From: Dolomedes plantarius
Taxonomy: Eukaryota; Arthropoda; Arachnida; Araneae; Dolomedidae
Length of the DNA stretch: 64,000 nt
Direction of reading: 5' to 3'
NCBI GenBank assembly: GCA_907164885.2
Contig: OU015490.1
Span: forward strand, 234,863,832 to 234,927,831
The notes beneath the pieces are model-generated. The model had not been told where the DNA came from and ran no database searches. It saw only the letters and a program-made list of their open reading frames with translations. The position numbers and the translations under genes were made by a program. Of this stretch, positions 1-11,372 are shown piece by piece (positions within the stretch are counted from its first letter, which is position 1; every line of letters starts with the position of its first letter).

Positions 1-501
1 ATGCATTTTTTTTGGATAATATCCAATCGTCTGCTGCATGAGAAAGAGAAAAAAATATTTTTTTTGTCCATTTAGTTGTTACGCACGTGACGATAAATTT
101 ATTGAAAGTACCAGAAAAAGAAATCACGTGATCAGCATTTAATAAATTAAATTCTAAAAATTAATCTGTAAAAATTCACCAAAAATCAGGAAATGGAGGT
201 AAAAATTCGAAAAAAATTTCATTTTGAAGGAATTTTTATGATCTTTCTCGTGATATAAATTTTATAACCCTCGATGCATTATTTTAAATGCAAACGTAAA
301 AAAAGTTTAAAAAACAGCTTAAAAATTTAATTAAAAAAAATCTAAGAAGAATTTTTGAAAAATTTTTCTTAGTGCACCCTTACACTATTAGAAAATCGCC
401 ATGCAAAATTTCAGCCCTTTAGGTCCAGCGGTTTGGTCTGTGCGTTGTATGTCAGTCAGTGAATGAATGAGTCAGTTACGGAACTGTTTTATATATATAG
501 A
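1..501 (-). mobile_element. Helitron family C, non-autonomous copy cut by the window edge
   Basis: Read on the minus strand, the element begins at 501 with TCTATATATATAAAACAG, directly after a host A, followed by the GTAACTGACT-type repeat (positions 455-485 on the plus strand). The same start and the same body (a block around 380-440 and a CACGTGATC block near 125) recur at 10069, 11373 and 30595. The 3' end lies outside the window. No coding frame is present. Assignment to Helitrons rests on the complete sister copy at 10069-10689, which has a hairpin and CTAG end. Confidence 0.75.
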
Positions 502-2516
502 TGAGAAGCACCCAGAATATTTCAATATGGAAAATATAGTCTAACTGCAGTTAAAATGCCATCGCAAGATACATTGAAAACTAATAGCCTCTCAGGGTAA
601 ACTATCATTCTATGCAGGAATAAGACTGAATTATAAAATTAAAATTACTCTCTCTAGTAATAACAAAATTAAAATTGATAAATTTTAATTTTGTTATTAC
701 TAGAAAGAGCAATTCCGTAATTTTGTTCCGTATTTAGCTTATAGGCGTATCAACAACATTAACTTCGTATAAAATATGTGTGAACTCGCAAAAAGTCCAA
801 GAAAATTATCATTGAGAGAACAATTTCCCATTATTAACAATCCAATTTTTACCCCAAAAATTAAGAGATAAGAAAATTTGGCGTGAAAATGGTTTTAAAA
901 AAATTCCCCTCATTTACCGACTTTTAGTGTAATGGACAATTTGCTTCTCTTACGATAGTATTTACCACCGAGATATGTAATCAGACAAAAGTATTCACCA
1001 CAATTTCTCGTCATTTCTCCTTTTCAAACAAATTACATATTTTCAAATCATTAAACGATTCTTAATAACATTCTCTCAGTATGATTAAAAAACTCTCTGA
1101 GCCATTAAGTTATCAATTTCTTTCTATCCATACTTAATGTTATTGCACATTTAATAAAGAAATAATAAATAACAAAATATTGTCTAGAATCCCAATATAA
1201 TTATCCTTAAAGATTATGTTCGTCAATTTTAAAAGATGTTCTTTTATTCGTTTATTCAAGTAGTGTCATTAAAGATTTTTTTTCTGAAAGAAAATCTCAA
1301 TAGCGTGTATTGAAAGTAACAGATAGACAAATTATGCATAAATATTTTCTGTATTACTTTACATAAAGGAAAGGAGAGGCAAAATAAGCAATAACAAGGT
1401 GTTTAAGCATTTGGTTATCCGCTACTTCTGCAACAGCAGTATTTAAGAAACTCTTTAAGAAGTCCGATAGAAGAAGTAGAATTTTAAGGAATCTTGCAAA
1501 TATTGACGCATAGTTTTTGCTTACAAAATAATGAAAACTTCAATTACGCCCAATTTCATATTTTTATCTCTGGGAAGAAATTTACTTACTTTCCGTAAGT
1601 AACTCCTGTAAAAGCTTTTAACTCACAAGATAATGGAAAAGATTTGAAATCTCTTTATGCTGTATCACGGTTTCAGCACTGAACCTTCCTTTTAATAAAG
1701 TTCAGAATACATTCTCGAACTAATTGTTCTTTGAATTTACATTTTAATTTTTAATCGTTTCCATTTAGTACTTTTATCTAGGAGTTTGCAAATATGCGCA
1801 ATTTATTTATTATTTTTTAAAAGTTGGGTCTCGTTTGCTAGGTAACATTAAGAAGCGATATAGATTTTAAACTCAGTGAAACGCTTTGATCACATAAAGC
1901 ATTCATAGTTCGTATATAGAGCATGGTTGCTATTTGTATTTCAGAATATGGTTGTTCTGGAACAAAGAGCTTGGTGTTTTGTGGGTTTTTGTGTCAATAG
2001 TATTAAGTTCCTAGATGTCCCCTACAAGTGAATATAAGAATAACGATACAATTTATTTACACTTTTACATCATTATATGAAAATACGCGTTGTGTGATAT
2101 AATTTTTGTCTATCCTTTTTCTACGGGCAACAGACACATGAGACTAAGCCTTCCCTCAATGAAATAATGTACTGGTCAGATGAATCATTCACGCATCATG
2201 TACTGAACATTCTTGCCGTTTGCGTTTCAGAGCATATTTACTCTAAAAGGCTGATATTATGTTGGTGATTGTAAATGTTAACATGGTTATTTATCCCTTC
2301 CAAGTAATTAAAATAATTAAATATTTACATTACAATCAATTTCCTTTTTAGCTTTTAATATTTTAAGCATTAAACTTTAATCTAATCAGGAATACATAAC
2401 TTTTTAATATCCACAATAAGCATTAAAAGTAAATCAACTAGTTTCAAACTTAGAAATTTATATTCGAGCTGTCGATACAGATAATCACACCTAATGCTCT
2501 TCTGCCTTAAAGCTTT
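502..2516. other. AT-rich DNA without recognisable gene
   Basis: I see no coding frame, RNA gene or transposon end here apart from the hairpin at 643-714. Short homopolymer runs are common. Confidence 0.5.
643..714. repeat. Near-perfect 34-bp inverted repeat (hairpin)
   Basis: The arm at 643-676 (core CTCTAGTAATAACAAAAT) is repeated in reverse complement at 681-714 with two mismatches. Only a 4-base spacer, GATA, separates them. It may be a MITE reduced to its termini or a foldback scar; no small-RNA evidence is available from sequence alone. Confidence 0.85.
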
Positions 2517-2751
2517 CAGGGGCAACAACCACCCCCATTTGCACAGTGCACATTTTTTTTCCCGATTTTTTTTAAACCTAAAAAATTTTCAAAAATTTTC
2601 CAATTAAAGGATGCAAAATGTTTTTCACTTATATAAACTGAAAAAAGATGGCAGCACTAGTCATTTTTCTGCTCAATTAACTGGAATGCATTGAATGAAA
2701 GTGAAAAGAAGACTAGATTTAAGCGTTTACACTGTGCAAACGGCGCCCCTC
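2517..2751. mobile_element. Possible hAT-type MITE
   Basis: The left end CAGGGGC is followed, after a short insertion, by TTTGCACAGTG. The right end read in reverse gives GAGGGGCGCCGTTTGCACAGTG. Flanking 8-mers AAAGCTTT and AAAGAGTT are similar but not identical. The interior is non-coding. Weak flanks and the insertion in the left end keep confidence moderate. Confidence 0.42.
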
Positions 2752-2913
2752 AAAGAGTTTTAAGTAGAACCATTAATTATTTCAAAATTAGTTGCCACTA
2801 ATTTTTTTATAAGGGATATCAAAATGCTGTGTATTCTTGCCATGCATCTTCCACAATTTTCTTGTAAGGTATAATTTTATCTAATCCTTTTGAAATATAT
2901 GCTCTATATATTT

Positions 2914-2949
2914 TTAAATCTAACTCAGCAGTTAAATCTAACTCAGCAG
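2914..2949. repeat. Tandem duplication, 18 bp x 2
   Basis: TTAAATCTAACTCAGCAG is present twice, head to tail and identical, which suggests a recent slippage event. Confidence 0.9.
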
Positions 2950-2951
2950 GT

Positions 2952-4745
2952 AACAATAATACATGAGCCATAAATTGAGAGGTATAGGTTTAAAACTAAT
3001 ATTTTCCATTTTTTTTTTTTTGCAGAAATGAGGAAAGATTATTTTGTTATAGTTTTTCAATAAATGAAAAACATAATTCTTTGAAATCCTACAAATAAAA
3101 ATTTTGGGAAGTTTTCTCGTGGTAATTTCAAATTTATATCTCAGAAAAATCATAAGATATAGTTGTTTCCCCTCTACCGATTTGAAAGATCTGATGGAGA
3201 TTGCTAGTTTTGATCCTACGCTACTTATTTCTTCACCCTATTAATTCTTCACCCTATGGTCAGTCGAAGCACTTACAAATCGAGAGAAAACTTGCATTTC
3301 AGAGAATGTTTTTTTAAAATTGAATACTTTTAGAAAACACTTATGCTTTGCTGATGACTGGGAATGATATTGTGTCCTTAGAAGCCCCCTAAAAGCACAT
3401 AAATGAATAACAAAGATTTATATTAGATATTTTTGTTTATTTCTTAGACTGGTATGCGCCTGTATTATAAAATGAACAGCAAGCTTTGAATTGTTGAAAA
3501 AAATAATAAGGAAAAAAACATGCATCTTCCACAATTTTCTGGTAAATATGCGAGTCATGAAATACTTTAGATGACAGAAAATCTTATTCCTATTTACTTT
3601 TTTTAAGGAATATACCCAGTTTATTGGTTCATGGAATTATGTTTTTTCTGTTTAGGTCTGGTATATAAAATTAGAAGAAATTCCTCCAACTTTTTATTCT
3701 GCATTTCTAAATTTCTAGTTAGCAATTGTTATGTCATAATAGGCAAAGAAGTTTCAGAGCTTTAAAGATTCGTAATTGTTTTTTTTCGGGAATGGAAAAA
3801 AACAGTTTCCCTTTGAAAAGACAAATATCCGAAACGAGATCCTTTACAACTGTCTTGTGGTAGACAGTAAGAGGCTCAGTGTAATTTTAATAGTAATAGA
3901 GGCTCAGTGTAATTTAATTCCCTTATAAAATATGTTTATCTTCCCTAACAGCTTATTTGCAAAGTTTTCTATCATTCAATGAAAATATTTGAATAGTTAG
4001 AAAAGATTTATCGGAGAAATTTTTTCTGAATACATTTGATTCTGAATGCATAATATTGGGATAGTTTACAAATAGAAAAACTATTTTGTAGTGAAAAGTT
4101 TATCTCTTCGGTTTCAAACTGAAGAAACCAGAAATCAGACGTCTTCCAATAGTTTGTATCAAAATTATCCGATAAATTTACTACTCAATCCCATCTTTTC
4201 TCTGAAAAATAGACTAAATATGACATATTTATATCAGGTTTATATTATATCAGTGGCACATGATTAGAATTTATTTAAATGCTTATCTATTGCAATTCCT
4301 TTTTTAAACACTTTTTCATCTTGATATGGGGATTTGTAATAATATTTTTAAATCCAAACTGAATGTGAATATACGTTACTACACATTTCTTTCATAAAAG
4401 TTTTGTTCAGAATCTGCATTTATGGAATCAGAAGTTTTCTTACTTTCGTCTTGTAAGCTCTGTTCTGACATTGTTTATTTTTTCATTGAATAACAGATCA
4501 CTAACCTCTGTGATTTTAAATATAATCGTATGCATTAACATAACAGCATTGTTCTATATCATATATTTCCTCCTTTAAAAATTACTACATCAGTAGAAGT
4601 AATACTTTGGGAATTTAGTTTTGAACTTGTTTGAGAATATGCATTTTACTTTATTCTAATAAATAACTTATTTAGACTTTGTGGAAGCATAATATTCGTA
4701 TCTCTGCAATATGTTTTTGATGAGAAACCTGATTTGAAGTTCTGT
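2952..4745. other. AT-rich DNA without recognisable gene
   Basis: Only small imperfect direct repeats are visible: CTTCACCCTAT near 3229-3257 and GAGGCTCAGTGTAATTT near 3867-3915. No coding potential or transposon termini were recognised. Confidence 0.45.
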
Positions 4746-4876
4746 GATAAATGTTTTTTTTTAAATTTCCAATGGCAAGGAAAAATACCAATACATATAA
4801 AAAGGCAAAATGACAGTACAAAGATATAAACATGTACATGAGATAGCGAAACTGAAAACAGGGTATAAGACCGAAG

Positions 4877-5206
4877 TCATTGCCTTAAAAGTTCTCTTGC
4901 TTCCCAATACCTCGAGAACACAGTGTGTCCGCGGAGGGCCCCACATCGAAGCAAGTGGTCCCTGCCCATCTCTTCTCCAGTATCACAAAGTGGACAAAAA
5001 GGCGTGGTGGAAAGGCCTATACGATGTAGGTGAGCAGAGAGACAATCATGGCCCGTAGATAAACGGAAGGCCGCAACTGCATCACGTCTAGGTTTGTCGG
5101 GAATTGAAGAAGGGCTTACCCTCCCCCAACTTTTTACTGTCGTGCGAGTCCCAAGATCCCGCAATGAGTTAGTTCTATGATAAATGTTAAATATATGATA
5201 AGACAC
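4877..5206 (-). pseudogene. LINE (non-LTR retrotransposon) ORF2 C-terminal fragment
   Basis: This 109-codon minus-strand frame ends with an arrangement known from the C-terminal end of arthropod LINE polyproteins, downstream of the reverse transcriptase or RNase H. A basic stretch with RRDAVAAFRLSTGHDCLSAH (about residues 40-60) is followed by a Cys/His cluster, CPLCDTGEEMGRDHLLRC (C-x2-C-x8-H-x3-C, about residues 71-88), and then YWEARELL before the stop. In intact elements this tail binds nucleic acid during target-primed reverse transcription. No reverse transcriptase or endonuclease sequence is found upstream (above 5206), so the copy is 5'-truncated, as is usual for LINEs. Base composition is clearly GC-richer than the surroundings. 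The exact clade (Jockey-like or another) cannot be settled here. Confidence 0.7.
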
Positions 5207-5210
5207 ACGG

Positions 5211-5425
5211 TGGGTTCAGAGTTAATTCGAAATTATTAACAGACCACAGCGTTTAGCTTAAACGGTATTATGAACCTGAAAACCAGTCACTGCGTAGAAA
5301 AACATGCAAACTCAGTCGAGGGTGAATTTCACCTGTTCGGGTTATTATTATGGATGATGGTGCAGGACGGACTACCGATCTACCGACCAATTAAGGCAAC
5401 CCCGCACCCCTGGGTTCAGAGTTAA
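5211..5425. mobile_element. Short retroposon-like insert flanked by 15-bp direct repeats
   Basis: The 15-mer TGGGTTCAGAGTTAA occurs at 5211-5225 and again, identical, at 5411-5425. The 185 bp between are non-coding and moderately GC-rich, including CGGACTACCGATCTACCGAC. A perfect repeat of this length is the size of a target-site duplication made by LINE-driven retroposition. No A and B boxes are evident, so the source RNA is unknown. Confidence 0.6.
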
Positions 5426-6370
5426 AGTGAAGCAAGTCTCACTCCTGAACATTTCGTACTAACTCTGCCATTATACAGTAAAACTTTAAAATTTTCAATG
5501 CCATAGTGAACTAAGTCCATATCTCTCTATATAAAAATGAATGTTTGTTTGTTCGTATTTTATGCGCTGCCGTACCGTTCATCCGATTGCGGTGAAACTT
5601 GGTCAAATTATTGCTTGAACTTTCGTGATGGTTATAGATTATTTTCATTCTGCTACGACATTTCATTCCTGAATTGTGTTAGAAGTATCAACGGATATTG
5701 AAAATCGCCAAAAAAAATCGTCAAATTTCCCCGGATATTTTTGTTCAAAGCCATTGTAACATTTCATTGTTGCCAATTAATTTATAACATTTCCGTACAA
5801 ACAAATAGACATGAATTAAAAACGTGATTTATTCATATATTGGCGCATGCAAGAATGAATTTGATATATTATTTTCATGTACGTGGCAACGCCGGAATGT
5901 TTCTTTTTAAAAATGAAAATATAATGTTGGAAAGTCATGCATTTTCAATGAATGTGTTATCTATCCATTTCATGAATTTAAACTATCCCAAGCTACCTGT
6001 TCAAACTCAAATATACTGCAGGACACGCTGACTTAGCTAGAAACACATGCGTTTAACCTTTACGCGATGATTTATATAACTGAAGTGACATTGAAACATA
6101 GCAGAGGATTTAGTTTTGAGAAATCATGAAATACGTGTATATTATAATTAAGAAAGTCTGAAAGTGGCATTGAAACGTAGCAGACGATTTAGTTTTGAGA
6201 TATAATTCCGAGCATGAAATACGTGCATATACTTTTTCTATAATAATTACCAGATTTGCTGAGTTTTAATATTGAGTGTGATCTCAATCCATTCAAACAT
6301 TATTGATTATTTTTCTATAATAATAAATCCATTTAAACGTTATTGACTAGCTGTAAATTAATGCTTTAAA

Positions 6371-6553
6371 ATGTCCAAAAAGTGGAGAGCAACTTTTAAT
6401 CCTGCAAAAGTAAGGGGAAAATGTCAAAGATTGTTGAGAAGTGAGCAATGTGATGAAAAAAAATCAGAAGAACGCGAAGCCAACATAATTCGAAATGCAG
6501 TTAGACGCACACAAGAATCTGAAGAAAAAACATTCTCAAGAGATCGAAGGTAA
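6371..6553 (+). pseudogene. Helitron N-terminal, Arg/Glu-rich coding remnant
   Basis: The 60-codon frame is highly charged. It contains repeated units of the type RSEQCDEKKSEEREANIIRN and RRTQESEEKTFSRDRR, in which basic residues alternate with S-E-E steps. Similar low-complexity basic repeats precede the HUH nuclease in Helitron Rep/helicase proteins (family knowledge). The frame stops at 6553 and similar coding continues in other frames, so it is broken. It lies inside the Helitron bounded by 5522 and 6813, which is the main support for this reading. Confidence 0.5.
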
Positions 6554-6582
6554 CAGAATTCGAATTGTAGTGTTCCGAAGCA

Positions 6583-6783
6583 GTGAGACTGATGAAGAAA
6601 CTTTTAACGCGTCGAACATACGATTGTCTTCGAGCTTCAACATCGAAAGGAGAGGAAAACGATGAACAACGACAGCACCGACAACAGACTAATGCTATTT
6701 GCTACCGCAAAAGAATTTTAGCGAAAACTGTAGAACATCATAACATGAGGCTAATCATTGAAAAACATAATAACAGAAACTAA
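6583..6783 (+). pseudogene. Second Helitron coding remnant, frame-shifted
   Basis: Beginning 30 bases after the previous stop, this frame and the overlapping frame starting near 6556 (RSSETDEETFNASNIRLSSS) continue the SETDEE-type charged repeat. The rest is Gln/Arg-rich (EENDEQRQHRQQTN) and the frame stops 3 bases before the terminal Helitron hairpin. No catalytic motif is present. It is a decayed piece of the same N-terminal region rather than a gene. Confidence 0.4.
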
Positions 6784-6982
6784 ATCCCGAGCGAAGCCGG
6801 GTAATACATCTAGTTATAAATATTATGTTATTGGAGCCAAAAAACAAGCAAACAAACAATGGTAGATCAATGGTTTGTAAATGATTAATGAAAACAGTTA
6901 GAGATTAATAGATGGAGTTACAGTTTGAGATTAGTTTTCTCATAACTGACTCTCATGGACTTGGTGCACTTAAAGGAATCAG

Positions 6983-7082
6983 CAACACTCTGAATTAGCA
7001 AATTAGCATCATATACTCTGAATATCCAACACTCTGAATTAGCAAATTAGCGTCATATAAAGAATCAGCAAATTAGTATGAC
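6983..7082. repeat. Tandem repeat, about 44-bp unit, two full copies plus a partial
   Basis: CAACACTCTGAATTAGCAAA begins at 6983 and again at 7027. A shortened third copy (AATCAGCAAATTAG) follows near 7062. Units differ by a few bases. Confidence 0.8.
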
Positions 7083-7089
7083 ATATCTA

Positions 7090-8068
7090 ATCAATAAAAC
7101 TTAATTAAAAATGCATTGCAATAAAGTGTTTTGAATAATTTTTATGCTGTGTGAAATTAAGTCGAGATAACTGTTAAAAGAAACAGTGTGTGTACAGCGG
7201 AGACCGTTATATCTTCCTTCACTCTAAGTTCATATTCTGCAAAGTTCTCTAATAAAATAAGAAGTGTATTTTTAGTGTTTTCATAATATAAAATAAATAA
7301 TAATGTATTTATTGCTTATTAAGGACGAGAATTAAGAACCAGCGTTTTGAATTCTTTAAATTGTTTTCTTTTATTATGCGTAGTCAAGATAACAATGGCG
7401 AGATAAGAGGTAACCAACATGGGCTAATGTATGTACAAATCAGTGAAAATACGTATAATGAAATGACGAACATTGACGTTCACTCAAACCGAGTTCACGC
7501 GTTCACATTTTTCTCCTTTTCTCAGCAAATCCGACACCCACTTTCCATCAGCCTTCTCAGCTCATCTAAATATTCCTTTATAATATTATGTATGTGCTCT
7601 TGTGAAATACCAACAGCCTCAAAAATGTTTAAGCACTTTTAATATTTTATACTTGATACTCTATCATGGGCTTTTTCAATAATTTTAGGCTTAGTGACCT
7701 GGGCGGTCAGTTTATAACGTTCAGTGAAATTTGTACTCATCCAGCGGCAGCGAAAAAAAGATTCACTCGTAAATCCTTCTAACTGAGGGTGCAGAATCGC
7801 AATAATATTTTTAATGCCAGATATATTTTCTGCCACAGCTTTGCATTTTAAAGTCTAATGTTTTAGTGAAACTCGTTTTTATTTTCACTGTGAGAGCACT
7901 AACAATATTTGATCGACTAAAATGGCTTTCAGTCCTAGGCTAAGTGTCGAATCTGTGTACAATTTCACATGCGCGTCTTTGAAGCAAGGTAAATGTGAGA
8001 GCGTCAACAATTTCCGTGCAGTAGCGCCATCTCTCGGATTTTACACATATTCAGAAACGACCTTCTAA
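7090..8068. other. AT-rich DNA without recognisable gene
   Basis: Two frames of 93 and 65 codons lie here, on opposite strands, but neither shows a motif or a coding-like composition. The segment just before 8069 is slightly GC-richer (CAGTAGCGCCATCTCTCGG) and may be an old repeat. Confidence 0.4.
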
Positions 8069-8248
8069 GGGCCTGTTCACATAGGAGTCCGGTAGCGGAA
8101 GCGTTAAAGTATTGAAAATTATTTGACTAATGACAAACCTCCAAACGATTAGCAACGAACTTTTTAACGCCTATCATTGGTTTATTTCCATCTCAGCGCC
8201 ATCTTTACTTTTACGCTTCCGCTATCGGACTCCTATGTGAACAGGCCC
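8069..8248. mobile_element. MITE with about 36-bp terminal inverted repeats
   Basis: The 180-bp element starts GGGCCTGTTCACATAGGAGT and ends with the reverse complement, allowing one mismatch over about 36 bp (both ends continue through CCGNTAGCGGAAGCGT). The interior is non-coding. Terminal GGGCCTGTTCACA is reminiscent of PIF/Harbinger or hAT MITEs, but I could not define a clear target duplication, so the superfamily stays open. Confidence 0.8.
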
Positions 8249-8902
8249 GTACTCCCCAGTCCACCCTATTTTTTTAATTCGCAACTGAATATGACTTGAT
8301 CTTTAAATGAAATAATGATAAATGCTTTTTAATAGCATAAACTGATATTTCATAGTAATTATGATTAACTAATATCCCAAGATAATTATTAATGTTACCG
8401 ATTTATTACGTTAATTTTTACTAATTTGTTAGTACTATAAAAAATTGGTTAGCTATAATATGTTTCCGTATTTATTATGCTACCGAGAAAATGATCATTT
8501 GAAATGGATGCTAGGTATTTATTTTTTGATAAATAATTGATGAATCTAATGCAAATCTTATTTTGTACAAGACACAGAAAGAGAGTAAAAAATGGTGTTT
8601 TGCATTTGGTGATGAATTACTCTTTCGGTAAAAATAATGGTGTGTACATAACAGATGTTCTGAAAGACAGAAAAAAGAGGTTTTCTGAATAATTGGGATA
8701 GCCGTTAGTGAAATCCTGCTTTACTTCTCTTGTTCGAATTTCTATTGTGCTTACGTTTTAATTTTGTCTTTTAAAAGAATTCTCGTGCTAATAAATTACA
8801 GAAAAACGCGTCTTTTTTTGTCTTTTAAGAAATAGATAAAAAAAAAATGTTTAATCTTAAAGGATGAGTTAGTATAGTTACAGCACTGAAAGTTCAGTAA
8901 TG

Positions 8903-8903
<1 letters not shown>

Positions 8904-8984
<81 letters not shown>
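8904..8984. repeat. (AT)n microsatellite, about 40 units
   Basis: An uninterrupted alternating AT tract. A second short (AT) run follows at about 9003-9019, next to the MITE at 9030. Confidence 0.95.
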
Positions 8985-8987
<3 letters not shown>

Positions 8988-9029
8988 ATTACCAAAAATA
9001 TGTATATATATATATATATCTGTACGTCA

Positions 9030-9258
9030 GCGGTGAACCATCATAAGTGAATTTTTTTCATTTTCGATATCTTTATTGTAAGTTACTCCTTTTAGATGGA
9101 GCTTCTTTGAGGAAAACTGTCCTAGATGCAAAACAAGATGGGTGAAATATGGACTTACAAAATATAGCATATGTAAGTCCTGATGACAGGTAAATCATCA
9201 CAAAGCTCTGCTGAAAAATGGAAAAATTCACTGAAGAAAATTAACTTATGATGGTTTA

Positions 9259-9262
<4 letters not shown>
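9030..9262. mobile_element. MITE between two (AT)n tracts
   Basis: GGTGAACCATCATAAGTGAA on the left matches GGTAAACCATCATAAGTTAA, the reverse complement of the right end. The similarity continues through the T-rich stretch to CATTTT for about 45 bp. The element is about 233 bp and lies between AT repeats at 9003-9019 and 9261-9292, consistent with a TA-targeting Tc1/mariner relative. No coding frame. Confidence 0.65.

Positions 9263-9292
<30 letters not shown>
9261..9292. repeat. (AT)16 microsatellite
   Basis: An uninterrupted AT tract directly abutting the MITE's right end. Confidence 0.95.
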
Positions 9293-9295
<3 letters not shown>

Positions 9296-9889
9296 GTTTT
9301 GAAAGTAATTTTGTATTAAACTTTGACTTTACTTTCGCTATGTAACATGAGACAATTTAATTTTGATTTTGCATTTATTTTTTATGCAAGGTAGTTTAGT
9401 AAAAATTTCCAAAGAATTAAATACATTTTTCTTATTTGTAAGGCAAAATGTAATCAACGTAATTTCTGAATTGATTCAATACAAATTCCTTATCTATCCA
9501 TAAAAGTATCATCTTACTGGCAATTTATAAGAGAATTTAAACCTCCACTAAGAATGATTCACTTTCTTTGAACGTTTTTTTATGGACTACTTTGCCTCAA
9601 ATTCAAACATTTATAAGTTTAAAAAAAATAACTGCTTAGCTTGGGAGTGAAACTCAGATTCTACAGCTTCCCGGAGAGATTTACTGACTCTTATGGCATA
9701 ATCTTTATTTATTAGTGTCATAATGCTTTTATGTAAACAAACTGTGTAACAGGAGTGATCTTTATGCTTTCAGCATTCATAACTAATGTGACCTTAATTT
9801 TATATAAATAATTTTTGATCATATTGCGAAACCTTTCTTTTTGACCTCTTATACGTCACATACTATAACTAACTCATGGCACAACAGTA

Positions 9890-10045
9890 ATTGCTTTTCA
9901 GCACTGAGGACAAAGGCCTGCGGCGTTCATCTCCGCTTTCATGACCGTGGACTAGGGGTGCCATACAGCATATGTCTCTGTCAGGTGATCAACTTGACGC
10001 GGGACCCCCAGAGTTAGTTCCCAAGCATGCTTGGTCCTCATACTA
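9890..10045. repeat. GC-richer segment, possible SINE fragment
   Basis: The segment is about half G+C against roughly 30% around it. It contains GCGGCGTTCATCTCCGC and GACTAGGGGTGCC; a similar GACTAGGGGG element lies near 39670. It ends just before the Helitron at 10069. I see no clear Pol III boxes, so this is only a candidate. Confidence 0.3.
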
Positions 10046-10068
10046 TAATAGGCACAATTTCGGTATTA

Positions 10069-10689
10069 TCTCTATATATAAAACAGCTCCGTAACTGACT
10101 GACTGACTGACAGATAAGGCACAGACCAAACCGCTGGACCTAAAGGGTTGAAATTTTGCATGGCGATTCTTCTAATAGTTTAGGGAAGCACTAAGAAAGA
10201 TTTTTGAAAAATTCTTCTTGTATTTTTTAAAATTAAATTTTTTAAGCTGTTTTTGTAACGTTCTTTAAAGTTTGCATTTAAAATAATAATCTGAGGCTTA
10301 TAAAATTTATATCACGAGAAAGATCCTAAAAATTCCTTTAAAATGAAATATTTTCGACTCTTTATCACCATTTTCTGATATTTGATGAATTTTAAAAGAC
10401 TAATTTTTAGAATTTAATTTATTAAATGCTGATCACGTGGTTTATTTCTCTTTGTGAGACCTTAAATAAATTTCTCGTCAAGTGCACAACAACGAAATAA
10501 ATTGACAAAAAATATCAAAATAAAGTAAAAGATAGAATTTAACTACTAGACTCATTGAGATGGAAGTTTTTAAGATTTTAATTCAAATTAGTTTGTTTTA
10601 TGGATATTAAACATACAAATTAATTACGTACATTGATCGTTGCATTTAATTTGAATGTACTCCGTAGCGAAGTACGGACATTCAGCTAG
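10069..10689 (+). mobile_element. Helitron family C, complete short copy
   Basis: The copy starts TCTCTATATATAAAACAG after a host A and ends with GTACTCCGTAGCGAAGTAC (10657-10675), a self-complementary hairpin, then CAGCTAG (10683-10689). It is 621 bp and has no coding frame. It is the best reference for the family because both ends are intact. Early (GACT)n repeats (10097-10110) form a family-specific 5' marker. Confidence 0.82.
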
Positions 10690-11372
10690 TACAAACATAG
10701 AAATGAAAGATATGGAATGAATTCTAGTGTTAATACGTAAAGGAAAAATTTTATTTGGTTGAAATTGTAACTGATTGTACAACAAAATATTTCCTTTACA
10801 AAACAGTAATTCCTCACTACATGATAGAGAGTACAAAGTCAGTTTTGAAACCTCAAGCGTGAATTTTGAATATACTAACCATATTTAAGTCTTGTGCATC
10901 TTAAGATACACTTCCATCTATCTGCTTGTCAATTACAGAGTTTCTCGTTTTTAAAAAAGTTGAAGCGAGTGCAGAAATTGAGTTTACGTCAAATACTGGA
11001 AACTTTCTTGACACCTACATGTCTGAACTCAAACACAATTAAGGAAAAAAGTCAAAAATATGGAGAAAAAAAATGTCATTACAAAATGACTATAAATAAA
11101 GTTACTTTTCATGGGGTTGTTTTCTCTACTGCTCGATTTATGTTGTTCCTTGTAGTACACATTTTATTTTTTTAACATAATCCATTTCCATTTCTTTAAT
11201 AAGTATATTCAATATTCTTTGACATAAAATTAGGATTAATAAGACTTTTCTTTAATTAAATATCATTAAATTTGATATAAATGAATTCTGCAATTTAGAT
11301 TTATTTTGGATGTTTTGGAACTACGGGCATACTTTTCAGTTTTTGAAAATATTAACAATCACATATAAATAA
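10690..11372. other. AT-rich DNA without recognisable gene
   Basis: Two chance frames (10624-10836 minus and 10894-11175 plus) have no recognisable motif. A stretch of Helitron A may extend into 11300-11372 (see the entry at 12175). Confidence 0.4.

Larger units (their letters stand above)
5522..6813 (+). mobile_element. Helitron family A, deleted copy
   Basis: The 5' end is TCTCTCTATATAAAAATG after a host A. The 3' end is a GC hairpin, CCCGAGCGAAGCCGGG (6786-6801), followed about 8 bases later by CTAG (6810-6813) and a host T. This is the Helitron signature: rolling-circle insertion at A^T with no target duplication. The body holds two Arg/Glu-rich coding remnants (6371-6553, 6583-6783) but no Rep HUH motif and no helicase, so the copy is non-autonomous. 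An internal direct repeat of about 80 bp (GACATTGAAACATAGCAGA near 6087 and a near copy near 6165) is also present. Confidence 0.82.

Noticed and set aside
8904..8984. (AT)n as replication origin or telomere-like signal
   Set aside because: A plain dinucleotide microsatellite, one of a dozen in the window, with no accompanying motif.
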